34,848 bases of DNA from Nocardia alba NBRC 108234 (GTDB lineage: Bacteria > Actinomycetota > Actinomycetes > Mycobacteriales > Mycobacteriaceae): positions 1 to 34,848 of the forward strand of contig NZ_BDAX01000042.1 in NCBI RefSeq assembly GCF_001612665.1, in the 5' to 3' direction. Shown one piece after another: positions 20,501 to 26,806 of this stretch; the stretch's first letter is position 1; every line of letters starts with the position of its first letter. The position numbers and the translations under genes were made by a program. A model generated the notes under the pieces. The model saw only the letters and a list, made by a program, of their open reading frames with translations, made no database searches and had not been told where the DNA came from.

Positions 20501-22205
20501 GGACAACCCCACCGTCACTCCCGATGACATGCACCGTCTCGGTTCCGACATCTCCCGAGCCGACCTCGCCCGCACGACAGTCCCCTCCTGGGCGGACCAG
20601 CACGCCTCCCCCACAACCCAGGTAGACAGCACCGTATCCGCCACCCCCGACACAAACCCCGACCCGGACACGGACACAACCGTCGACCTCGACGCAATCC
20701 ACAACAACCACGCTGAACAAACCCCCGCCGGCGTCTCCCACCACCGCGGCGACCCGACCATGGGCGACCTCCCCCACCGAGTCCCCGCCGACCCCAACCG
20801 CTTCACCGCCGACACCCACATCACCCCCGACGGCCACGCCGTAGTCGGCGGACAAACCATCACCCCCGAGCAATACGGCGACCTTCTTCGCCGCTCCGGC
20901 TGGGACGGCGTCACCCCCATCCGTCTCCTCGGCTGCGACGCCGCCACCAACGGCTTCGCCGACCGCCTAGCTCGAAACCTGGGCGTCGAGGTGCTTGCTC
21001 CGAACCAGCGCGCGTGGACCGATTCCAACGGAAATGTCTTCAGCACAAGCGCGGTCACCAACCCTGATGGATCCCGCAGCCCCCGTATCCCTCCGGACGG
21101 CCAATGGCAGAGCCACCATCCCAACGGCACCACCACACCTCACGGCACGGCGTCCAACCCACCAGGAACCACGCCGACGAATGCGATCGACGCCGACACC
21201 GCAGTCGATCGCTCACAGCCGACGCCGCCGAATACCAATCCCACCGGCCCCAGTCCGGATACCTCGACCACCCCTTCTCCACGCGTTCAAGAGACTCCGT
21301 TCAATGACAGCCGCGATGCGGTCCGCAACAGAATTACGCCCCCACGGCGGGTGGTGGACGGGCCTTTGCTCGACCCGAACAATCCGGATCACGCGAACAT
21401 CCGCGGCACCCTGCGTTCCGACGATCCCACGCTGCCGATACCACCAGGCGACCCAACCCGAGTCGTGGACGGCGAGACACCCAGCGGCGCACATTTCACT
21501 GACACTGTTTACGGGGATCCCCCCAATCACACAGTTGTTCGCGACTATCCACCACGCGCAGTTGAGTACAAGACACGGACCGGCGGTACTTTCACAGCGC
21601 TACGCCATGAGCAGCACGTCATCTATCCGCCGGACGCCGACGGCAACGTTCGGTCGTTTTCGCGATCCCAGGTGGGCGACAATGTCGTACTCACCGAATC
21701 GCTCAATGGCCGCCATGTCTCGACCACAGGTGTCATACGGCATGACTTCTCCAGCACCGATAAGGTCAAGCGCAAGGGCGACAGCGCGGAAAGCACCGCA
21801 GCGACCAATACTGGCCATGAGGGCGTGGCTCCGGCCGGCACAGGGCTCCAGTACGATGGCGGGCATGCGTCCAGCTACCGAACCACTCTGGACAGAGGAT
21901 TGGTGAACCTCTTCGCGCAGGAGCGGTGGTTCAATCAGCAAGAGTTCAAGGTGTTGGAGGCCGCCATCGCGTCCTGGACTACGACGGGCACCGGCAGAGA
22001 AACTCACATCCTTTTCGAGACCGACCCTCCAGGTTCCGTCACCCCAGAGAGAGTGACCGGGGAAGTAAGCATGGTCGATGCCAACGGTGAAGTATTTCGC
22101 GAATTCCCAGTCGATTTCAGCAATCGCGGCGGAAACACCTTCACACGAAAAAATTACGGAATCGAACGAAAAGACTTTTTGAGACATACCGAAAGCCAAA
22201 ATTAG
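17541..22205 (+). CDS. T7SS-associated polymorphic toxin with C-terminal His-Me finger nuclease domain
   Basis: A giant 1554-residue effector, GTG start. Regions: an all-helical CpnT/WXG-like N-terminus (1-105); a hydrophobic segment (about 111-157), then an Ala/Gly-rich helical part to about 313; a Ser/Thr/Pro linker (about 314-854); a beta-rich pre-toxin domain (about 884-984) of a kind common in actinobacterial toxins; a caspase-like domain (about 1080-1165) with His1093 in THITPDG and Cys1132 in IRLLGCDAA; and a toxin tip (about 1250-1554). The tip carries DGGH (1439-1442), then Asn1456, Gln1460, Asn1465 and Glu1473. This resembles Endonuclea_NS_2 nucleases such as the B. subtilis YeeF tip. 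I infer secretion with the WXG partner, possible self-cleavage, and nucleic-acid cutting in a target cell. The tip is AT-rich, unlike the body. The family is assigned by eye; exact activity is unproven. Confidence 0.82.
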   Translation: MGIEIPDSLQWVAKYILGAGDWPDGDETAMRRLADAWTTTANTLNTVDEDAARALNSALSALSEGETHDAIATYRDKLLAGDEAAFTAIRKWCEKQAELLEDGANDIEHTKLVIIGTMIVAAVEIGIALATAWTGVGAAAGVAARVAAQVAVKIAMKQLLTRMIARGIAKAASRAALRGAAFEALEEGGIDALARTIQVAKGDRSMDDFGWSDLGLATFGGAVGGAVGGGLGDKLGGVGDNITSGLGKMAAKSATGAATELGADLSAQVASASAASLLMGQDFELDIGVDTFTSAGAGGLQSGLESSLHGNGDSAAPTVPELGDTGSPTSPASTGDSSSPPAQPTGGTPGSTSPASTGTPGSTAPNSEGTPSTPNGDNATQPSGAGSPSSPGDSSPPTGSPSSVDGNSPNPSTPSDNSPDTSSSGDTSPGSSSPGDNSPSPNTPGSNSSNPASPGDNSPSSSAPDTNAPTSSSPGSSTPSPSTPGEASPSSTAPTDSGNPSSPSSPNSPGNTGPTTDTPSAPADSGTPSSPSTTGNPTGSPDGTTPTAPVETQNPTDQPSSPAPRSSLDLPPADTPAPTDSSAAQPTPSSPTTAQAPTADTQTPTSNNPTATTPSAPGTMPPPGSPNTGTPTSTPNIHSPSDGTRQPQQTDPSTTSAAATATAPSTAPTATPTATPTSTTPTNSTPPISAPIAPSAHQSPTANNPQPSTTTRQTPSATQPTTPNNPELSTGRTPPSATRPATPNAPHSSTGTNPTTDTAPPPSTAHPSTPALGHPPTPPNTTSTQAPNSNQHSSNADSPTTDQPAGHIDPATPADTTPATDPLSATETTPASDPTPTNTTSPTDPLLTPQSLESANQARRARESLRPVRPADNQALQVNPPTGRPYRAADYPNTFTQPVRVIRLSVAVTGSPATPPTTIDTVAENAQTATDIAFNQGHQFPLGDWLMVDVVPTTDPATADLTIDADTTPTLTDLANTIRTNLGLPPRDNPTVTPDDMHRLGSDISRADLARTTVPSWADQHASPTTQVDSTVSATPDTNPDPDTDTTVDLDAIHNNHAEQTPAGVSHHRGDPTMGDLPHRVPADPNRFTADTHITPDGHAVVGGQTITPEQYGDLLRRSGWDGVTPIRLLGCDAATNGFADRLARNLGVEVLAPNQRAWTDSNGNVFSTSAVTNPDGSRSPRIPPDGQWQSHHPNGTTTPHGTASNPPGTTPTNAIDADTAVDRSQPTPPNTNPTGPSPDTSTTPSPRVQETPFNDSRDAVRNRITPPRRVVDGPLLDPNNPDHANIRGTLRSDDPTLPIPPGDPTRVVDGETPSGAHFTDTVYGDPPNHTVVRDYPPRAVEYKTRTGGTFTALRHEQHVIYPPDADGNVRSFSRSQVGDNVVLTESLNGRHVSTTGVIRHDFSSTDKVKRKGDSAESTAATNTGHEGVAPAGTGLQYDGGHASSYRTTLDRGLVNLFAQERWFNQQEFKVLEAAIASWTTTGTGRETHILFETDPPGSVTPERVTGEVSMVDANGEVFREFPVDFSNRGGNTFTRKNYGIERKDFLRHTESQN
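18762..19031 (+). repeat. 30-bp coding repeat, about 9 units, in the toxin linker
   Basis: Nine successive decapeptides follow the pattern S-P-x-S/P-S/N-x-P-G-D/S-N, encoded in a 30-base period. Examples are SPGSSSPGDN, SPSPNTPGSN and SSNPASPGDN. The units are degenerate in both protein and DNA. They lie in the disordered linker, where length can change without breaking a fold. Confidence 0.75.
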
Positions 22206-22214
22206 GAGAGTTTG

Positions 22215-22619
22215 ATGTCAGAAATCGACGACGTCGAGGCAGCTACGGAGCTGGTGCAAGCAACCGGAGAGGCTGCCGCGCTCGCATTTCCGGACTGGAC
22301 CTACGCGGTTTCGACCAGGGTCTACCCGTCCCAGGGTGTCGGCACATGGGGTGTGGTCGCCTATCGGGGTGACGAAGGTGCGGTGGTAAGACTTTTCGGC
22401 CATCGCGAAATCAGTCGCCGTGTTCAAAACTATTCGGAACAGCTGTACGATGCGCAGGAACAGGACTGCGCAGGAATCAAATGTATTGTTGCCCGATCAG
22501 GAAAATTCAGAATCGACTACTCTTACGACATCGATGAAGCCATCAAGTGGGCGAACCAGGTCTTCAGCGGACTCACTCCGGAAGAAACGGTGGAAGTCCT
22601 TCGGCCACAAGAACTGTGA
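22215..22619 (+). CDS. DUF600/YezG-like immunity protein
   Basis: A small, acidic, cytoplasmic protein of 134 residues directly after the toxin, so by position the cognate antidote. Its build recalls the DUF600/YezG family: a helical start, an early FPDW (25-28), central strands, a helical LYDAQEQD segment and a strand-turn SGKFRIDYSYD (95-105) like the SGKLKIDFDYD-type signature. In B. subtilis, YezG protects against YeeF, whose tip is the same nuclease class, so the pairing makes sense. The ATG at 22215 is supported by GGAGAG at 22205-22210, which overlaps the toxin stop codon, giving tight coupling. Base composition is AT-richer than the flanks. The family match is by eye and moderately sure. 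Confidence 0.75.
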   Translation: MSEIDDVEAATELVQATGEAAALAFPDWTYAVSTRVYPSQGVGTWGVVAYRGDEGAVVRLFGHREISRRVQNYSEQLYDAQEQDCAGIKCIVARSGKFRIDYSYDIDEAIKWANQVFSGLTPEETVEVLRPQEL

Positions 22620-22645
22620 CCGGTCCGAGCGATTCGGAGTGATCT

Positions 22646-23290
22646 ATGGGCGAAGTAGCGATCTTGGCGCAGCGCATCTGGGATGTGATGGTGGAGAGGG
22701 GTTTCGAGCCGGTGTTGCGGCGCGGGTCCGGGGACGCCATCCGTTACGAGGAACAGACGGGAGTGCCTGCTCCGGCGGAGGTTGCCGAGTTGTGGGCGGT
22801 GCTCGGTGGGCGGGACATTCTGGGGATGAATCTGGAAGGCGCGAATTCGGCGGGGCGGTGGTGCGCCGCACGGGCAGGTGAAGCCGAGAGCAGTGGTCCT
22901 GGAGTGCCGTACGAGGAGTTGGACGGTTCGGCCGATGGGGCGGTTCGCATGGTGTGGTGGGACCGGGGCTGGTGCCCGCTGCACGCATCGGGCGACTGGG
23001 CGGTGGCGGTCGACTCGCATCCCGGTGCGACAGGGCATGTCGGGCAGGTGCTGTTCTGCGACCTGGACGTGGACTCCGATCGAGAAGCGGTGTGGGGCAA
23101 TGTCACCGAGTTCCTCGGCGATGTCCTGACGGTTGTCTCCTCGCAGGCGCTGGTCGTGGAGGACGGGCACGGGCTGATGACACACGTCGACAACTGGACC
23201 TGCACCGTCTTGATGGCGGTACGAGAACTCGGACTGGCCCGGCGCGACGGTCGCCCTTTCCCACTGGTCGGGCCGGCCGATCAGCCTTGA
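22646..23290 (+). CDS. SMI1/KNR4 (SUKH)-like protein, probable second immunity protein
   Basis: A 214-residue soluble protein with the pattern of SMI1/KNR4 (SUKH) domains. It has an early helix with Trp12, a YEEQTGVPAPAEVAELW segment (34-50) followed by GG, a WWDRGWCPLHASGDWAVAVD run (about 104-123), then HVGQVLFCDLD and TEFLGDVL. SUKH proteins are the commonest immunity proteins in bacterial toxin systems. The ATG at 22646 has GGAG six bases upstream. It follows the DUF600-like gene by 26 bases in the same operon. It may protect against another toxin tip (an orphan immunity gene) or assist the first antidote. GC content is back to normal, unlike its upstream neighbour. Confidence 0.78.
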   Translation: MGEVAILAQRIWDVMVERGFEPVLRRGSGDAIRYEEQTGVPAPAEVAELWAVLGGRDILGMNLEGANSAGRWCAARAGEAESSGPGVPYEELDGSADGAVRMVWWDRGWCPLHASGDWAVAVDSHPGATGHVGQVLFCDLDVDSDREAVWGNVTEFLGDVLTVVSSQALVVEDGHGLMTHVDNWTCTVLMAVRELGLARRDGRPFPLVGPADQP

Positions 23291-23313
23291 TGGCAGCCGA
23301 TACCGACCGGAGG

Positions 23314-24093
23314 TCAGCGAGGGAGGTAGGTGCCGGTGCGGGCCTTGGTGGCGGTGGTGGTGAGGATGGTGGCGAGGGTGGCTTGGATTCGGGTGGGGGT
23401 GGTGGGTTTGGCGATGAAGGTGGTTTCGCCGTAGAAGACATAGCGGCCGTCGCCGGGGATGTCGTGCAGCTGGAAGTCGTCGCGGCCTTCGGTATGGCGG
23501 TTGTCGACGCTGGCGTGGGCATAGACGCCGATGTGGGTGAGGGTGGTGGTGGGTTTCGCCAGGAAGGACTCGAGTTGTTCCCGGGGGGTGGGGTTCCAGC
23601 GGTCGCGGACGTGCGGGCGGGGGGCGGCGAGTTCCGCTGCGGTGACGCGGATTTCGCGGCCCTTGCCGGGGGCGACCTTGGGCAGGGTCGACAGGACCGC
23701 GGCGGCCAGGGCGTCGGGGTCGAACAGGTGGAGGATGATGTCGCCGGGGTTGGCATCGTCACCGGGGGCCTGCACCGCGAGTGCGGCATAGCTGTCGCGG
23801 GTGCCGCCGTGGGCGCGAATCGTTTTGACGCCCTTGGCCGCGCCCGCCACCTCGACGCGAGCGTACGGGGCGAGCAGCGCGGCCATGGCACGGTCGAGAT
23901 CGCTGTCGAATTCGGCCATCAGATTCTCCGCGGCCTTGCTGCGCAGGCGCAGGACCTCGGCGTGGGTCTCGACGTCGGTGTGGCGATGATGCAGGGGATA
24001 CGGGAGGACGTCGCGGCCGGCGGCCTCCCACAGAGTGCGGAAATCTAAAGCGGTGAGATGCCAGGTACGCACAGGAGATCTACTCTGTTCCAT
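23314..24093 (-). CDS. EspG family ESX secretion chaperone-like protein
   Basis: A 259-residue EspG-type protein. In mycobacteria these cytosolic chaperones bind PE/PPE partners and carry them to the ESX machine. Supporting features are the N-terminal LTALDFRTLWEAAGRDVLPYPL segment, the mixed alpha/beta core, and the C-terminal FIAKPTTPTRIQATLATIL with RTGTYLPR at the very end, all usual for actinobacterial EspG sequences. No signal peptide. It lies 12 bases downstream of the WXG-containing substrate gene, its likely client, and converges on the SMI1-like gene with 23 bases between stops. The ATG at 24093 lacks a strong ribosome binding site, so coupling to the upstream gene is probable. Confidence 0.82.
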   Translation of the reverse strand: MEQSRSPVRTWHLTALDFRTLWEAAGRDVLPYPLHHRHTDVETHAEVLRLRSKAAENLMAEFDSDLDRAMAALLAPYARVEVAGAAKGVKTIRAHGGTRDSYAALAVQAPGDDANPGDIILHLFDPDALAAAVLSTLPKVAPGKGREIRVTAAELAAPRPHVRDRWNPTPREQLESFLAKPTTTLTHIGVYAHASVDNRHTEGRDDFQLHDIPGDGRYVFYGETTFIAKPTTPTRIQATLATILTTTATKARTGTYLPR

Positions 24094-24105
24094 CAGGATT
24101 GGCGA

Positions 24106-25407
24106 CTAGTCGGCGCCGATGACGGGCGGGACCATCTTGGGCAGGGTGTCCAGACCGGTGAGTTCGTCACCGTTTTCCTGAGTGATGAGGTAGTCGGGGA
24201 TCGCTTTGGTCGACTCGTCGTCCTTGCCGCCGCCCTTGCCCGCGCCGGGGCTCATCATGCCGGGCGTACCGGCGCGGCCTGTCGTGCCCGCACCGGTGCC
24301 ACGACCCCCGGCCGCGCCGGCAGCCGTCGGGCTCGCGGCAACCGCACCACCGGGTGTTCCCGCTCCTGGCGTGCCCGCGCCCGGCGACCCACCGCCGGGT
24401 GAGCCCGCGCCGCTCGGTGATCCGGACGGCGAGCCGGAACCGGGGACGGTCGCGCTCGGGGTGGTCGAGGCGGGGGTGGTCGAGCCCGGTTCCGTCGACT
24501 GGGGTGTGGTCGATTCGGGGGTGGTCGAATCGTCGGTGTCGGCCGAGTCGGTGTCGTCCGGGTCGGTGGTGGGGTTGGTTGAGGCCGGGGTGGTCGGCTG
24601 CGTGGTCGTGGACTGGGTGGTGGGCTGAGTTGTCGAACCCTGGGTGGTGGATTGCGTTGTGCTGAGCTTGGTTTCGGGCTGGCCGCCGCCGTTCTCGACA
24701 GTCGTCGGGATGGGAATCACCGGGACTTTGTTGTCGGACTCGTAAATCACCGGGGCGTAGACGGTTTGGAGAATACGAACAGCTTCGACTCGCGCGTTCT
24801 CTTGCGCGACATCGTCATTGCGCCAGCCACGGCCGGTGAGCAGGGCGCCGACATTGTCGAGCCCGCTGCGGTGTTCGGGCTCGTGCGGGACGAGGCGTTT
24901 CGTCGGCTCGAGGCCGGTGCGCAGTTCGTCCAGTTTGGTGCTGGTGAGCGCCGCGGCGGTGGTGACCTTCTTTCCCGTGGCGTCGTATGCGGCGACGGTT
25001 TGCGCTGCCGCGTTCGCCGCGGAGCCCGACCAGACGTCCGGGGACATGCCTCGGGCTATTTGCTTGCGGAACTCGTCTAGGGATGTGCTGTTACGGGTGG
25101 AGATTTCGTTCCAGGCGGCGATCAAGGCTGCGACAGCGTCGAGATCGATCTTGTCGACCTTGGCGCGCAGTTCCTGGACGGTCCCAGGGAACAGGTTGTT
25201 CTTCGTCACGACTGTCGGTCGGTACTCACCGTCGAAGCCGAGGTCACCTGCCTTCTTCCGATTGTCGTCACGCTGGGTGTTGTATTTGTTCTGGATGTCG
25301 GCGATTTCGGAGCTCTCGAGTTCGTCGTCATCCGAGAACGGAGAGGTAACAAGATTTTTGAGGCCGCCCATGAGGTCGAGGCCGGTTATGCTGTGGAAAC
25401 CAGTCAA
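24106..25407 (-). CDS. WXG-containing T7SS substrate with Thr/Pro/Gly-rich C-terminal region
   Basis: A 433-residue PPE-like or long WXG-type substrate. Residues 75-170 are helical, with Trp126-Ser-Gly128 (PDVWSGSAANAA) at the turn and a helix carrying Tyr141. A globular stretch runs to about 235. Next come a Thr/Gln/Ser/Pro linker with TTQ/TTP repeats (about 243-320) and a Gly/Pro/Ser-rich stretch (about 325-395). The tail, PDYLITQENGDELTG ... MVPPVIG, recurs in ESX-linked actinobacterial proteins. The start is TTG 25407: AGGTGAG (25419-25413) lies five bases upstream, while the first ATG (25371) has no such site. The stop of the upstream gene is one base away. Function beyond likely export with EspG is unknown. 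Confidence 0.78.
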   Translation of the reverse strand: MTGFHSITGLDLMGGLKNLVTSPFSDDDELESSEIADIQNKYNTQRDDNRKKAGDLGFDGEYRPTVVTKNNLFPGTVQELRAKVDKIDLDAVAALIAAWNEISTRNSTSLDEFRKQIARGMSPDVWSGSAANAAAQTVAAYDATGKKVTTAAALTSTKLDELRTGLEPTKRLVPHEPEHRSGLDNVGALLTGRGWRNDDVAQENARVEAVRILQTVYAPVIYESDNKVPVIPIPTTVENGGGQPETKLSTTQSTTQGSTTQPTTQSTTTQPTTPASTNPTTDPDDTDSADTDDSTTPESTTPQSTEPGSTTPASTTPSATVPGSGSPSGSPSGAGSPGGGSPGAGTPGAGTPGGAVAASPTAAGAAGGRGTGAGTTGRAGTPGMMSPGAGKGGGKDDESTKAIPDYLITQENGDELTGLDTLPKMVPPVIGAD

Positions 25408-25408
25408 T

Positions 25409-25786
25409 TCAGCTCACCTGCCCGGTGACGTAGTCGAGGGCATTTGCGTTCTCGATGTCCTTGCCTGCGATGCGCTTGAAGGAAATGGAGAAGACCTCGC
25501 GCAACTGCTTCACTGCCTCGATATCCTTGAGTATGACCTCGTATATCGAGTTCGGATCGTTCCCAGCTTGAGCACGGAACTTCCCCTCGAGTTGTCTGGC
25601 GATATCGAAGTCGCCGAAACCGCTTACGTTCTGGGCTCTTTGAGAGGTGATCAGTATCTTGTCGAGATCGACCAGTCGCTGATCGCATGCCTTGAACATG
25701 TGATAAGCCGCCGCCTCGTCGTTCAAGTAGACCTCGCCCGCACGAGCCTGGGATAAGAGTGTGCTGTATGCCGTCGTGTCAGCCAT
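25409..25786 (-). CDS. small helical ESX-locus protein (WXG100-like, no WXG)
   Basis: A 125-residue, mostly helical, charged protein with no signal peptide. Two long helical stretches (about 5-52 and 60-108) are joined by a Gly-containing turn, SGFGDF (55-60), giving the shape of a WXG100-type hairpin without the Trp-x-Gly motif. I do not recognise a named family. Between a DUF3558 lipoprotein and a WXG-containing substrate, it is probably a partner or chaperone in the same export route. The ATG at 25786 has GGGGAGGA close upstream. The downstream gene starts one base after its stop. Confidence 0.65.
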   Translation of the reverse strand: MADTTAYSTLLSQARAGEVYLNDEAAAYHMFKACDQRLVDLDKILITSQRAQNVSGFGDFDIARQLEGKFRAQAGNDPNSIYEVILKDIEAVKQLREVFSISFKRIAGKDIENANALDYVTGQVS

Positions 25787-25798
25787 TCGTCCTCCCCG

Positions 25799-26323
25799 CT
25801 ATCGAGGAAAGGTCGGTACGAGTGCGCTCGCAGCGCTATTCAGATAGACGCACGGTTCTTCGAGGCCGTCGAGGCTCGCGCGATTCATGACCTCGAGTTG
25901 CACAACTCCGTCTCGAGTTTCGAAAACCACATCGCAGATGAGGTTGCGAGAGTCGCCCGCGACCCTGAACTTCCGTGCGGGGCGACCAGCGACGGTGGTG
26001 TCAGCGAAGTCGGCGTTGCCTGGCTTGGCCTCGAACTCCGCGAGAGACTTGGCAGACGTGTAGACCGTCAATCCATACTTGGGGGCCATCCATCCACAAA
26101 TCTCCCAACCTGGCTGCGGAACCCCAGCGACACCCTTCTCCTCCGTAGCCGGATCCACCCCCGCCGCCGTCAACGCAGCATCGGGAATCTCCGTGCACGG
26201 ATTCCACAACACCGGTTTGGCTGTGCTCGTCGCCCCCTTCGACGTCGACTCCCCCGAGTCGCACCCGACCAGCCCGACAACCGCGAAACCGGCAATCACT
26301 ATTGCCGTACCTGCGCGTTTCAT
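25799..26323 (-). CDS. DUF3558 family lipoprotein
   Basis: A 174-residue lipoprotein. The signal peptide has Lys-Arg, a hydrophobic core and the lipobox VGLVGC with the lipidated Cys21, so it should be anchored to the outer face of the membrane. After a Ser/Thr-rich spacer, the mature domain shows the DUF3558 pattern: PCTEIPDAALTAAGVDPAT (42-60), then GWEICGWMA with Cys76, which may pair with Cys43. Such lipoproteins are often found beside ESX-linked genes in Nocardia and Mycobacterium; their role is unknown. The ATG at 26323 has AAGGGGTG just upstream. It is the first gene of the four-gene minus-strand group ending in espG. Confidence 0.85.
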   Translation of the reverse strand: MKRAGTAIVIAGFAVVGLVGCDSGESTSKGATSTAKPVLWNPCTEIPDAALTAAGVDPATEEKGVAGVPQPGWEICGWMAPKYGLTVYTSAKSLAEFEAKPGNADFADTTVAGRPARKFRVAGDSRNLICDVVFETRDGVVQLEVMNRASLDGLEEPCVYLNSAASALVPTFPR

Positions 26324-26410
26324 CCCACCCCTTACCGCCGAGTACTGCCTTGACCAGGGACATTAGCACGGTCAGCCGACCAGATGCGGGGCCGCGTAAG
26401 TTGTTCGAGC

Positions 26411-26776
26411 ATGAGCGAACTTCGATTTTCGGGACCTTTCGACGGCCGTGATCCCGAGGGCAAACCGGTGGTGAACCGGTCGGCGGTGGACTCCGATATC
26501 CAGGATCGGGTGCTGTCCTACCTCGAGCACGCGCCGGTGATTCTGAGCGCCCGCAGCCACGACGCCGACGAGTTCGACCCCGCCCGGCGCGACGTGCCGT
26601 TGAACTTCCACACCGACGGCTCCTTCGTCTGGCCGGGCGCTGTCCCCTACTACCTGCGCAAGTACGGATTGCCGCCGGAGCCCGCGCTGGTCCAGCACAT
26701 CGTCGGCAAGGGGTTCGAGATCGGGGAGGTCGACGAGGCGACCCGGCAGGCGGCGGTGCGCAAGGTCGCCGGCTGA
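26411..26776 (+). CDS. hypothetical protein
   Basis: Not recognised. A 121-residue soluble protein with a Gly/Pro/Asp-rich start, a central helix with YLEHAPVILSAR, a middle segment with VPLNFHTDGSFVWPGAVPYYLRKYGLPPE (shown here as NFHTDGSFVWPGAVPYYL and following), and a helical C-terminus. Aromatic residues and Gly in the middle suggest a compact fold. The ATG at 26411 gives a clean start but has no clear Shine-Dalgarno. It diverges from the DUF3558 lipoprotein across 87 bases and converges on the acetyltransferase with 30 bases between stops. Codon use is ordinary for the genome, so I believe it is a real gene. Confidence 0.7.
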   Translation: MSELRFSGPFDGRDPEGKPVVNRSAVDSDIQDRVLSYLEHAPVILSARSHDADEFDPARRDVPLNFHTDGSFVWPGAVPYYLRKYGLPPEPALVQHIVGKGFEIGEVDEATRQAAVRKVAG

Positions 26777-26806
26777 CCCGATCTCGGCGCGAGCTGCGCG
26801 ACCGGA

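Noticed and set aside
25371..25373. ATG start for the WXG-containing substrate gene
   Set aside because: No Shine-Dalgarno lies upstream; the TTG at 25407 has AGGTGAG at good spacing and is coupled to the previous stop.
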